Shown here: positions 41,718-49,852 of the stretch, piece after piece
Numbering within the stretch: position 1 is the first letter of the stretch
How the letters are laid out: every line of letters starts with the position of its first letter
From: Thermococcus barophilus MP
GTDB lineage: Archaea; Methanobacteriota_B; Thermococci; Thermococcales; Thermococcaceae
Reading direction: 5' to 3'
Assembly: GCF_000151105.2 (NCBI RefSeq)
Contig: NC_014804.1
Coordinates: forward strand, 1,848,567-1,912,566
DNA length: 64,000 nucleotides
Program-made: the position numbers and the translations under genes
Notes under the pieces: model-generated
Databases searched by the model: none
The model's input: the letters and a program-made list of their open reading frames with translations, nothing else
What the model was told of the DNA's origin: nothing

Positions 41718-43184
41718 ATGAAAGATGAACTTAAAAAGATTACAGCTGGTTCAAAATTGGTACTTGTTGGAACTTTAGTGTGGATAACTCTTGAATTCCT
41801 TAGCAGGGTAATTATTGGAAGGCATTTTTCCTCAGAGGAATATGGGATCTATAATCTGACATTGAGTATTTTCACTTTGTCTTTACTGCTAGCTACACTA
41901 GGGTTCCAGAGTGGAGTTCCCAGAGAAATTTCATATTACTCAGAGAAATCACCTTCAAAGGTGGACAAACTGATATCAACAGCGTTAATTATCATCATGG
42001 CAACCAGCGTGCTGGTTTCTCTAGTTTTAGTAATTAATGCGGAAAATATTGCCGGTATATTTAAGAATGAACGTTTAATATCCCCGTTAAGAGTAATTTC
42101 ACTTGCTTTGCCTTTTTCGGCTTTATCAGTAACTATAACGGCCATATCTAGGGGGTTTGGAAGAGTTAAAGAGCAAATTTGTTTCCAGAACATATTTTAC
42201 CCAACAATATTATTAATCCTCATAGTAGTTGTAATCTTGAGGCAGTATCCTTTTAATTATGTTTTTTGGGCATATGTTGGAGCAAATTATCTGACTTTTT
42301 TAGCGTTGTTTATTCTAATATGGAAAATTAAGCTTGTTAAAATAGGGTTACTTTTTGACAGCAAACTGGGAAAAGAGTTACTTTTGTTCTCTATTCCTCT
42401 CCTTTTAAGCAGTATTTTAGGGTTTGTAATGACATGGATAGATACATTAATGATTGGCTATTATCTCTCTGCTACGTCTGTTGGAGTGTATAACGCCGCA
42501 GCGCCTATTGCCAAGCTATTGCCGGTTATCTTGAACTCGGTAGCCTTTCTCTATGTGCCCGTTGCGTCCAAACTTTATGCCCAAAATAGAGTTAATGATT
42601 TAGCTAAAATCTATCAATCACTGACAAGGTTGGTGTTTTTTTTCACCTTCCCGGTGTTTGTCATTGTGCTTCTGTATCCCGAAACAATCTTGGGGTATGT
42701 ATTTGGATCAAAATACATTACTGCAACCCCTGCTTTGAGAATTTTAGCTGTTGGATTCATTGTCCATGTGCTTTTTGGGTTGAACGGGATGAGTTTGGTA
42801 ATTATTGGCAAAACAACACTTAATTTAGTTGGAGAGCTTACTGCAGTTCTTGTGAATGTTATCTTGAATATACTCCTGATACCAAAATACTATCTAATTG
42901 GAGCTGCTATCGCCACTACATTCTCATATATACTTGCAAATCTTGTAAGGTCTTTTTGGCTTTATCGGCTTTTGAAAATCCATCCGTTTACAAGGGAATA
43001 CATAAGGCAGATAACTGTTAGCGTCCTTACTCTGGCAGTTGCTTATTTGCTGAGTGTTGGGCTTTTTGAGAAAAGTCTGGGTTTTCAGCTGATTGGAGGA
43101 GTCTCGACATTCGTTATGTATTTCGGGATAATACTTTTAAGTGGAAGTGTTAGCTTGAAAGAACTTAAAGTTCTCCTAGAATGA
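41718..43184 (+). CDS. polysaccharide flippase (Wzx/MATE-like), copy 2
   Basis: A 488-residue protein with about 14 membrane segments. It aligns along its length with the flippase at 18441: LATLGFQSGVPREISYYSEK, SRGFGRVKEQICFQN and FGLNGMSLVVIGKT. It is uniformly A+T-rich, unlike copy 1. The start follows GGTGGGACA. It probably flips the lipid-linked glycan made by the second glycan locus. Its stop faces the stop of the sulfatase-like gene two bases away. Confidence 0.92.
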   Translation: MKDELKKITAGSKLVLVGTLVWITLEFLSRVIIGRHFSSEEYGIYNLTLSIFTLSLLLATLGFQSGVPREISYYSEKSPSKVDKLISTALIIIMATSVLVSLVLVINAENIAGIFKNERLISPLRVISLALPFSALSVTITAISRGFGRVKEQICFQNIFYPTILLILIVVVILRQYPFNYVFWAYVGANYLTFLALFILIWKIKLVKIGLLFDSKLGKELLLFSIPLLLSSILGFVMTWIDTLMIGYYLSATSVGVYNAAAPIAKLLPVILNSVAFLYVPVASKLYAQNRVNDLAKIYQSLTRLVFFFTFPVFVIVLLYPETILGYVFGSKYITATPALRILAVGFIVHVLFGLNGMSLVIIGKTTLNLVGELTAVLVNVILNILLIPKYYLIGAAIATTFSYILANLVRSFWLYRLLKIHPFTREYIRQITVSVLTLAVAYLLSVGLFEKSLGFQLIGGVSTFVMYFGIILLSGSVSLKELKVLLE

Positions 43185-43185
43185 G

Positions 43186-44184
43186 CTAAATTTTCTGCTT
43201 GAGTTTTAACTGAGATATTGCCCGTTTTATCTTCTTAAGTTCTTTCTGTTTTGATGATTCGTGCAGCATGTATCTCTTTTCTATTCTTGCGATGTCCTTT
43301 TTGATGTCTTTTATAGGCCTCAGTTTAGGCTTGTCTTCCTCCTCAAAAATTAGCCAAGGCACTTTAACCAAATCCGGAATTCTTCCTATCCCATGTCCAT
43401 AAACTTTTATGGGTAGAAGTTTTGTAACAGGTTTTCCAAAAATTTCCCCATGATCCGACGTTATTATGGTACGTCCCGGGAGATAATGTAGCAATAGCTC
43501 CACGTATGGCAGTACAATCCGCAAATTTTCAATGTATGCCCTTATGAGTTTTGAAAGACTGAAATAAGCATAAATTTCTGAGAGATATATGCTGTGTAGA
43601 GGTTCTTTTGGAAATCCTGAAAGTGACATCGAATGATTCTTCTCGACGGAGTTTTTGATTATGTTCATTGCATTGTCTTCAAAGTTCTGTAAAGAAAAAT
43701 ATGGATGGTGAGGCTGTAAGAAATGTACAACAAACCTTTTATTGGGATACTTTTTAAGTGTCTTGATAGTCTGCTCGTAAACTTTATTCGGAGGGACTGT
43801 ATTGTACCTCTCGTTCCAACCATTTTTCCATACGGAGATTACCTTGTAAAATTTGCCTTTTAGATATTTGTCAACAAAAGGATTTGCTGTGATGTATATT
43901 ATATCGTCATATTTTTTGTCTGTGAAATTCTTAAGTAAAAATTCTCCTGTCCAGGATCCCTTAGAAATCTTATATTCCAGTCTCCCTGGTAACCTTCTTT
44001 TTATGTACTCACTTTTGAAGATATCATACCTGCAGTCATCGAGGATTATTAGGTTTCTCCAGTCATCTTCGAATATAGAGTCCCCATTATTTTTTTGCGT
44101 TAGTTCTACAATGCCTTTTAGTGTATATTCTTTAAAACGGTGTATAATTAAGTTAACCCACGAATATTTTTTGCTTCCTAACAT
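43186..44184 (-). CDS. sulfatase-like alkaline-phosphatase-superfamily protein
   Basis: A 332-residue protein. LIILDDCRYDIF supplies the first metal ligands, KGSWTGEFLLKNF the probable nucleophile, RFVVHFLQPHHPYF an internal strand, and RTIITSDHGEIFGKP plus KVYGHGIGRIPD the second site. It lacks a signal peptide. It is convergent with flippase 2, just as the hydrolase at 19967 is convergent with flippase 1. A phosphotransferase or phosphodiesterase acting on glycans is plausible. The C-terminus is lysine-rich. Confidence 0.8.
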   Translation of the reverse strand: MLGSKKYSWVNLIIHRFKEYTLKGIVELTQKNNGDSIFEDDWRNLIILDDCRYDIFKSEYIKRRLPGRLEYKISKGSWTGEFLLKNFTDKKYDDIIYITANPFVDKYLKGKFYKVISVWKNGWNERYNTVPPNKVYEQTIKTLKKYPNKRFVVHFLQPHHPYFSLQNFEDNAMNIIKNSVEKNHSMSLSGFPKEPLHSIYLSEIYAYFSLSKLIRAYIENLRIVLPYVELLLHYLPGRTIITSDHGEIFGKPVTKLLPIKVYGHGIGRIPDLVKVPWLIFEEEDKPKLRPIKDIKKDIARIEKRYMLHESSKQKELKKIKRAISQLKLKQKI

Positions 44185-44294
44185 TTTGCATCCTCATAGT
44201 GTTCATGAATGCATAAACAATTTTAAAAACATTGTTACAATAAAATTAATCATAGGAGTACTGGCAATCGATAATTACAGGGTTGGGGAGCCAA

Positions 44295-46271
44295 ATGGGA
44301 AATCCAAAAATCCTTTCTAACTATAAGGTTCATTTTCCTCTTTTGATTCTTACAGTTGCTTTAGGATACAGAATTTATCCTTATTTCACGCAGAAGTACT
44401 TATTTGGCTTTGATCCATATGTTCATCTTTCGGTGATTAGAGAATTTCTGAACGGTAATATTCGGGATAACTTAATCTATCCATTATCTCTGGCCCCATA
44501 TGGAGCGCGTATAAATGAACCGCTTGGTATCTACTATGTTCCAATATTGATTTTCAAGATATTAAAACTTTTAGGGCTATCACTATATGATGCCTTTAGG
44601 ATAACTCCAGTACTGTTTGGAATTCTTACGATAATTTTTTTCTACTCTTTCATTGCTAAGTTACATGGGAAGAAATGTGCAATCTACTCAGTGCTATTCT
44701 TAGCTATTAGCTTTGCTCATATTTCGAGATCTATGGCGAACTATTATAGGGCTGATAATTATGCAGTTTTTCTCTTCTCTATTGTTTTATGGGCATTTGG
44801 TGCTTTACTGCAAAAGACAGACTTCAATGTGCATACAGCATTCTATATAGCAACTGCTGGTATTGCACTGGGAATCTCTTGTGCTTTTTGGGGAGGCTAT
44901 ATCGCACTGTTTGTCTTCGTTTTTGGGATTTTGTTCTTTTCTTTAGTTGCTTCCCTTTTAAAAAAGGGCAAACAGCACTTTTATTCGTCAATATACGTTT
45001 TACTGTCCATAATCTCCGGAGGGGTAATTGTCTTTCTGATTGGGCCAAAAGTTAATTATCATTATTTTCAGAATTTTTCTAAAGTTTTCATGTACCCTTT
45101 GATTTTTGTAATTCTACTTTTTGGATTCACACTTTTATCATTAAGATTTGAGCTTTCTAACAAGGCGAAAATATCAACCATTATTATCATGAGTATTGTA
45201 GCAGTCTTTGGAGTCTCATATTATAACCCGACGCTATTCAAGGAGTTGTTAACAGGATTTGGATATCTAAACTCTAGTGGGGTGTATAGGACAATAATGG
45301 AATTAAGAAGACCTACCCCTTTTGACTTATGGATTGGATTTGGCATTTCTATATTCCTTGTGCCATTTTACTTTTTGCACATGAAAAAGAACAGCCTACT
45401 CTTTATCCATTTGGGCTGGATTATTCCAAGCATGTATCTGCTCTTAAACGCTGTTAGGTTCATTTTCTTGGCATCTTTAGCAATTGCTTTTATGGCGGGC
45501 ATAGGATTGGTTGAGATTGAGAACATAATGAAATCCATTAAGTTCATTTCAAAGAAAGCAAGTATGGCAATTATAATGAGTATATTTCTTCTAACTGGCT
45601 ATTTGTCGTTTGCTTCATTAAAGAATCTGCATCCGGTCATGGATCAGAACTGGGAAAATGCTCTCCTATACTTAAAATCCCATTCAAATGAAACAGATAT
45701 CGTGCTAGCTTGGTGGGATTATGGAGGTTTCATTCAGTACTACGCTGAAAGACCTACCCTCACAGACAGCGTTTATGGTCAAGTAATGGCTAAATATGTT
45801 GCGAGATATTATTTGGGGTTAGTTCCTACCCAAGAACTAAAACGTAGAGGGGTTAAGTATGTCATAGTCAATAAAGAATTGATTTTGAAGTTTGGTACAA
45901 TAATTAGAACTGCAAATGAATCCGGTGGATACCTCATGGTCATGCTACCTCTCGATTATACCCTTGGTAACACTCTTGTTTTTTCTAATCACAACATTAT
46001 TTTTGTCCTAAAGAGAGATGGTGAATGGCTTGGTACTTTACAAATCGGTGGAAGAAAAATAAAGATATCAAGGTTATTAGTGGAGAGTAATGACATTAAA
46101 GAAGTTCAGCTTGACAAAGATGGGTTGATATTGTATGCTAACTTAAACTATGGTTATGCGGTAGTTATGGATGAAAAAGCATTTAATACTAAATTTTCAC
46201 AATTAATGTTTCGAAATAAAGGGGATTTAATTTATTCAGATGGAGGCACAATAAAGATATTCAGAATTTGA
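44295..46271 (+). CDS. aglB: oligosaccharyltransferase STT3/AglB, copy 2
   Basis: A 658-residue STT3 protein. GFDPYVHL near residue 40 is the first acidic motif, YRADNYAVF the second, and WWDYGGF (about 473-479) the catalytic motif. It has about 12 membrane segments and a C-terminal domain of 180 residues, about 90 shorter than in copy 1. ATG 44295 is likely; a TTG lies 4 codons earlier. It leads a run of three glycosyltransferase genes. Presence of two AglB enzymes implies two glycans or two sets of acceptors. Confidence 0.92.
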   Translation: MGNPKILSNYKVHFPLLILTVALGYRIYPYFTQKYLFGFDPYVHLSVIREFLNGNIRDNLIYPLSLAPYGARINEPLGIYYVPILIFKILKLLGLSLYDAFRITPVLFGILTIIFFYSFIAKLHGKKCAIYSVLFLAISFAHISRSMANYYRADNYAVFLFSIVLWAFGALLQKTDFNVHTAFYIATAGIALGISCAFWGGYIALFVFVFGILFFSLVASLLKKGKQHFYSSIYVLLSIISGGVIVFLIGPKVNYHYFQNFSKVFMYPLIFVILLFGFTLLSLRFELSNKAKISTIIIMSIVAVFGVSYYNPTLFKELLTGFGYLNSSGVYRTIMELRRPTPFDLWIGFGISIFLVPFYFLHMKKNSLLFIHLGWIIPSMYLLLNAVRFIFLASLAIAFMAGIGLVEIENIMKSIKFISKKASMAIIMSIFLLTGYLSFASLKNLHPVMDQNWENALLYLKSHSNETDIVLAWWDYGGFIQYYAERPTLTDSVYGQVMAKYVARYYLGLVPTQELKRRGVKYVIVNKELILKFGTIIRTANESGGYLMVMLPLDYTLGNTLVFSNHNIIFVLKRDGEWLGTLQIGGRKIKISRLLVESNDIKEVQLDKDGLILYANLNYGYAVVMDEKAFNTKFSQLMFRNKGDLIYSDGGTIKIFRI

Positions 46272-46281
46272 GGGTAACACC

Positions 46282-47406
46282 ATGAAAATCACATTCATCT
46301 ATGATGCTCTTTATCCTGAAGTTAAAGGAGGAGTTGAAAAAAGAATATACGAATTAGGGAAGAGACTAGCTAAAAAACATGAAGTTCACTGGTATACCTT
46401 TAAGTGGTGGGGAGATAAAGAGATAATAGAAAGGGATGGAATTATTGTACACGGAATTGCTCTCCCCAAAAATCTGTACAGTGGTGATAGAAGAAGTATA
46501 AGAGAGGCTATTGATTTTTCATTTCATCTCCTCCTTAACAGACTCGAAAAAAGCGATATTATTGACTGTCAGGAATTTCCTTATATTCCCTGTTACTCTA
46601 CAAAATTCCATTCCCTGTTGAGTAAATCTGAACTCATAATAACTTGGCATGAGTATTGGGGAGAATATTGGAGAGAATACATTGGTCATTCGGCACCTTT
46701 TGGCAAGTTCCTTGAAAATAATCTGCTGAAAATTACAAATAATCACATTGTTGTTTCAAAATTAACGCTTGCAAATTTATCAAAATTGGACTCTAAAAAT
46801 TTTTCCTTAATACCAAATGGTATTGATTTAAAGCGAATACAAAAAGTTAGATCTCATGATGTAAAACACGATGCAATATTCGTAGGTAGGTTAATAAAAC
46901 ACAAAAATATTGGATTTCTCCTTAGATCCATAAAATTCATTCGTTCCGATTATCCAGATTTTACTTTGGGTATAATAGGTGATGGCCCAGAGAGAAAGAA
47001 GCTTGAAAAGCTTGTGAAAGAGCTTGGAATATATAATAATGTGGAATTCTTGGGATTTTTGGATTCTCATGAGGCAGTCATTGAACACATTAAATCATCA
47101 AAAGTTCTCACATTCCCATCTTTACGAGAAGGATTTGGTATAGTTGTTTTGGAAGCGAATGCTTCTGGCATACCTGTAGTTACAGTTAATGCTCCCATGA
47201 ATGCATCAAAAGAATTAATTATTCCGGGAAAAAATGGCTATATCAGTGAACTAAATGAAAAATCTTTTGCAGAGAAAATTTTATTAGCTTATGAGAATTC
47301 GAGGAAAATGAAGAGGACATGCATAAACATAGCGAGGAAATATGACTGGGATGTTATAGCAAAAAGACTTGAAAAATACTACGAGGGTGTTTTAAGTGAG
47401 CATTGA
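46282..47406 (+). CDS. glycosyltransferase family 4 (GT-B)
   Basis: A 374-residue GT4 enzyme: FIYDALYPEVKGGVEKRIYE, then ITWHEYWGEYWREYIG, GRLIKHKNIGFLLRSI and the Glu-x7-Glu motif FPSLREGFGIVVLEANASG. It starts 10 bases after aglB and overlaps the next gene by 11 bases. It probably adds a sugar to the lipid-linked glycan used by AglB copy 2. Confidence 0.92.
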   Translation: MKITFIYDALYPEVKGGVEKRIYELGKRLAKKHEVHWYTFKWWGDKEIIERDGIIVHGIALPKNLYSGDRRSIREAIDFSFHLLLNRLEKSDIIDCQEFPYIPCYSTKFHSLLSKSELIITWHEYWGEYWREYIGHSAPFGKFLENNLLKITNNHIVVSKLTLANLSKLDSKNFSLIPNGIDLKRIQKVRSHDVKHDAIFVGRLIKHKNIGFLLRSIKFIRSDYPDFTLGIIGDGPERKKLEKLVKELGIYNNVEFLGFLDSHEAVIEHIKSSKVLTFPSLREGFGIVVLEANASGIPVVTVNAPMNASKELIIPGKNGYISELNEKSFAEKILLAYENSRKMKRTCINIARKYDWDVIAKRLEKYYEGVLSEH

Positions 47407-48511
47407 AGTGTCAATAGTACTGCCGACAATGAATGAAGAAGATGCAGTAAAAGCCGTTCTGCCAAAAATAAAAGACGTTATGGAAAAAACAGGTATATCA
47501 TATGAAATAATCGTAGTTGATAAAAGTAACGACAGAACCCCAGAAATTGCAAAGAACCTTGGTGCGACAGTTATAAGACAAAAAGGAAAGGGATATGGCG
47601 ATGCTTATTTAGAAGGATTTAAACATGCCAGAGGTAAGTATATTATAATGCTTGACCCAGATGGCAGTTACGACCCATTAGATATCCCAAGATTATTGGG
47701 TCCTCTCTTAGAGGGCAAAGCAGATTTTGTCATGGGGACAAGACTTAAAGGTAAAATTGAAAAAGGAGCAATGCCTCGGCTACATAGATACATTGGGAAT
47801 CCTTTACTCACAAAAATTCTCAACATATTGTTTAAGGCAGGAATTTCAGATGCGCACTGTGGAATGAGGGCAATAAGAAAAGATGCATTGGAAAAATTGC
47901 CTTTAAAGTGCAAAGGAATGGAGTTTGCCAGCGAGATGGTAATTGAGGCTGCAAAGAAAAAACTCAGAATTGCTGAGGTTCCAATAACATATCATCCGAG
48001 GATTGGGGAATCAAAGCTCAGCTCCTTCAGAGATGGATGGCGGCATTTAAGATTAATGTTGCTGTATTCTCCCTCTCATCTGTTTTTGTTCCCCGGTATT
48101 ATTTTGGCACTCTTGGGCATTGGACTGCTCTCCTACACCTATTTAGTAAATCCAATTCGTTTGCACACTATGATACTGGGGAGTCTTTTAACTATCGTGG
48201 GATTTCAGATAATAAACTTCGGCATTTCAAGTAAGGTATATGCCGTTAGGGAAGGTCTTGAAGAGCCCAGCAGGTTAACAAAATTCTTCATGAGGTATTC
48301 GATCTTAGAAGAAGGGCTAATAGTGGGTGGAATAATGTTCCTTATCGGAATAAGTTTAGGTATTAAGATATTCCTGGAATGGAAAGCCTCCGGGTACGGC
48401 TCATTGTTCAAAATCAATGAAGGCATCCTTGTGTTAACTCTGACGGTTTTGGGGTTACAGTTGATGTTCTTTTCATTCTTTGTAAGCATTTACATGCTTA
48501 AGGAGGGCTGA
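47396..48511 (+). CDS. GT2 glycosyltransferase with C-terminal membrane domain
   Basis: A 371-residue GT-A enzyme of the dolichyl-phosphate sugar synthase type: VSIVLPTMNEEDAVKAVL, IVVDKSNDRTPEIA, IMLDPDGSYDPLDIPRLL (metal-binding Asp residues) and DAHCGMRAIRKDAL. Four membrane segments follow from about residue 222. GTG 47396 lies inside the previous gene. It probably makes a dolichyl-phosphate sugar or loads one onto the lipid carrier. Confidence 0.9.
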   Translation: MSIEVSIVLPTMNEEDAVKAVLPKIKDVMEKTGISYEIIVVDKSNDRTPEIAKNLGATVIRQKGKGYGDAYLEGFKHARGKYIIMLDPDGSYDPLDIPRLLGPLLEGKADFVMGTRLKGKIEKGAMPRLHRYIGNPLLTKILNILFKAGISDAHCGMRAIRKDALEKLPLKCKGMEFASEMVIEAAKKKLRIAEVPITYHPRIGESKLSSFRDGWRHLRLMLLYSPSHLFLFPGIILALLGIGLLSYTYLVNPIRLHTMILGSLLTIVGFQIINFGISSKVYAVREGLEEPSRLTKFFMRYSILEEGLIVGGIMFLIGISLGIKIFLEWKASGYGSLFKINEGILVLTLTVLGLQLMFFSFFVSIYMLKEG

Positions 48512-48519
48512 AATGAAAA

Positions 48520-49566
48520 ATGAAAATATTGATTGTGTCTCCTTACTTCCATCCAGAGGGGGGAGGTCTTGAGAGATACGCCTATCAGATGGCCAGGAAA
48601 TTATCGAGAAGCAATGACGTTACTGTTGTCTGCATGACAAAAAAGGAATCAAAAACAGAGAGGGTCGGAAAGATTAAAGTTTACAGATTAAAGCCCCTGT
48701 TTATACTGTCGAACACACCTGTCAGCTTAATCTTTGTGATTAAACTTGCCCAAATGATAAAAAAGGGAGAATTTGACTTAATAATTGCACACACTCCAGT
48801 TCCTTTTGCGGCTGATGTTGCCTCCCTGCTTGCAAAAATCTTTGGAATTAAAATAAAGATTGTGTATCATACAGTGGGATTAAAAAAGGGTAATACAGTC
48901 TTGGATATAGTAGGCAGAGTTTATTCATATACATTAGAGAAGCTGACCCTCAGAAATTGTGAGATAATCTCGGTCTCGGAGAAGGTCTGGGAGTACCTCA
49001 AATCCCGGGGATATAACTCAAGGATTATTATTCCCGAGATAAGTGAAGATTTAAGGGACATCAAACTTGATAGGAACATTAAAAGAGAAAATGCAATCCT
49101 CTTCGTTGGACAACTAAGCAGATATCATAGATTCAAAAATCTTGATATGCTGATTGAAGTCTTTGCTCGGGTTTCAAAGGAATTCCCAGACTGGAAGCTC
49201 TGGATTGTTGGGGATGGGGATTTAAGAGAGTATTATGAAGATTTGGTTAGAAAATTAAACCTAAAAGACAAAGTTAAGTTTTTTGGAAATGTTGAAAATC
49301 CTGAAGATCTTGCTGAAATTTATTCCAGAGCAAAAATTTTAGTCCTACCCTCGTCATTTGAGTCGTTTGGAATGGTTGTTTTGGAAGCACTGCATTTTAG
49401 AATATCTGTTGTAGTAAATAAAAACGTTGGGGCAGTTGATAGGTTGATTCTTCCTAGAAAGAATGGATTTATTTTTGACACGAGGTCTGAATTACTTATA
49501 ATTCTAACGAAATTATTAGATAATCCCAAAATTGTTAGAAAAATGATGTTTAGAAAAAATCTATAA
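48520..49566 (+). CDS. glycosyltransferase family 4, short C-terminus
   Basis: A 348-residue GT4 enzyme: MKILIVSPYFHPEGGGLERY, GQLSRYHRFKNLDMLIEVF, and LPSSFESFGMVVLEALHFRI with the Glu-x7-Glu motif. It ends KIVRKMMFRKNL, about 25-30 residues short of the relatives in this window, which have a final helix after this point. It may be truncated at the 3' end, but all catalytic parts are present. It is the last gene of the second glycan operon. Confidence 0.87.
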   Translation: MKILIVSPYFHPEGGGLERYAYQMARKLSRSNDVTVVCMTKKESKTERVGKIKVYRLKPLFILSNTPVSLIFVIKLAQMIKKGEFDLIIAHTPVPFAADVASLLAKIFGIKIKIVYHTVGLKKGNTVLDIVGRVYSYTLEKLTLRNCEIISVSEKVWEYLKSRGYNSRIIIPEISEDLRDIKLDRNIKRENAILFVGQLSRYHRFKNLDMLIEVFARVSKEFPDWKLWIVGDGDLREYYEDLVRKLNLKDKVKFFGNVENPEDLAEIYSRAKILVLPSSFESFGMVVLEALHFRISVVVNKNVGAVDRLILPRKNGFIFDTRSELLIILTKLLDNPKIVRKMMFRKNL

Positions 49567-49766
49567 TATTTTAGGTGCTGTATTGATGAACACATTAGGC
49601 ATTGTATTCATTAATACATTTATAATATTATCTTAGGAAATATCTTTGATATAGACAATATTGTCTTTATTATTTTAATTGGCTTAATATTAATATACTG
49701 ATGTCCCGAATGTTAGCGTAAAAAACATCTTGTAATGTATTTATTTAAAACTATTGCTCCGAAAGG

Positions 49767-49776
49767 CTTATATTTG
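49767..49776 (+). promoter_or_regulatory. promoter of the giant surface-protein gene
   Basis: GCTTATATTT preceded by CTCCGAAAG (BRE-like) at 49757-49765. Transcription would start at about 49793-49800, some 55 bases before the ATG. The rest of the gap 49567-49852 is A+T-rich with no gene. Confidence 0.65.
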
Positions 49777-49799
49777 GATAAAACATAATATCACATTGG

Positions 49800-49825
49800 C
49801 CTTTCACGAGGCCGGCCTCTGAAGG
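49800..49825 (+). promoter_or_regulatory. hairpin at the predicted mRNA 5' end
   Basis: CCTTTCACGAGGCC pairs with GGCCTCTGAAGG with two single-base bulges, around a perfect GAGGCCGGCCTC core. It lies within a few bases of the expected transcription start and 28 bases before the ATG (ribosome site AGGTGA at 49841). A 5' hairpin could protect this long transcript; it might equally be a protein-binding palindrome. Confidence 0.5.
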
Positions 49826-49852
49826 TTTTAAAAAATAAAAAGGTGAAATAGT

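Noticed and set aside
47668-47913. Minus-strand frame within the GT2 gene at 47396
   Set aside because: It lies within conserved glycosyltransferase sequence, with no ribosome site.
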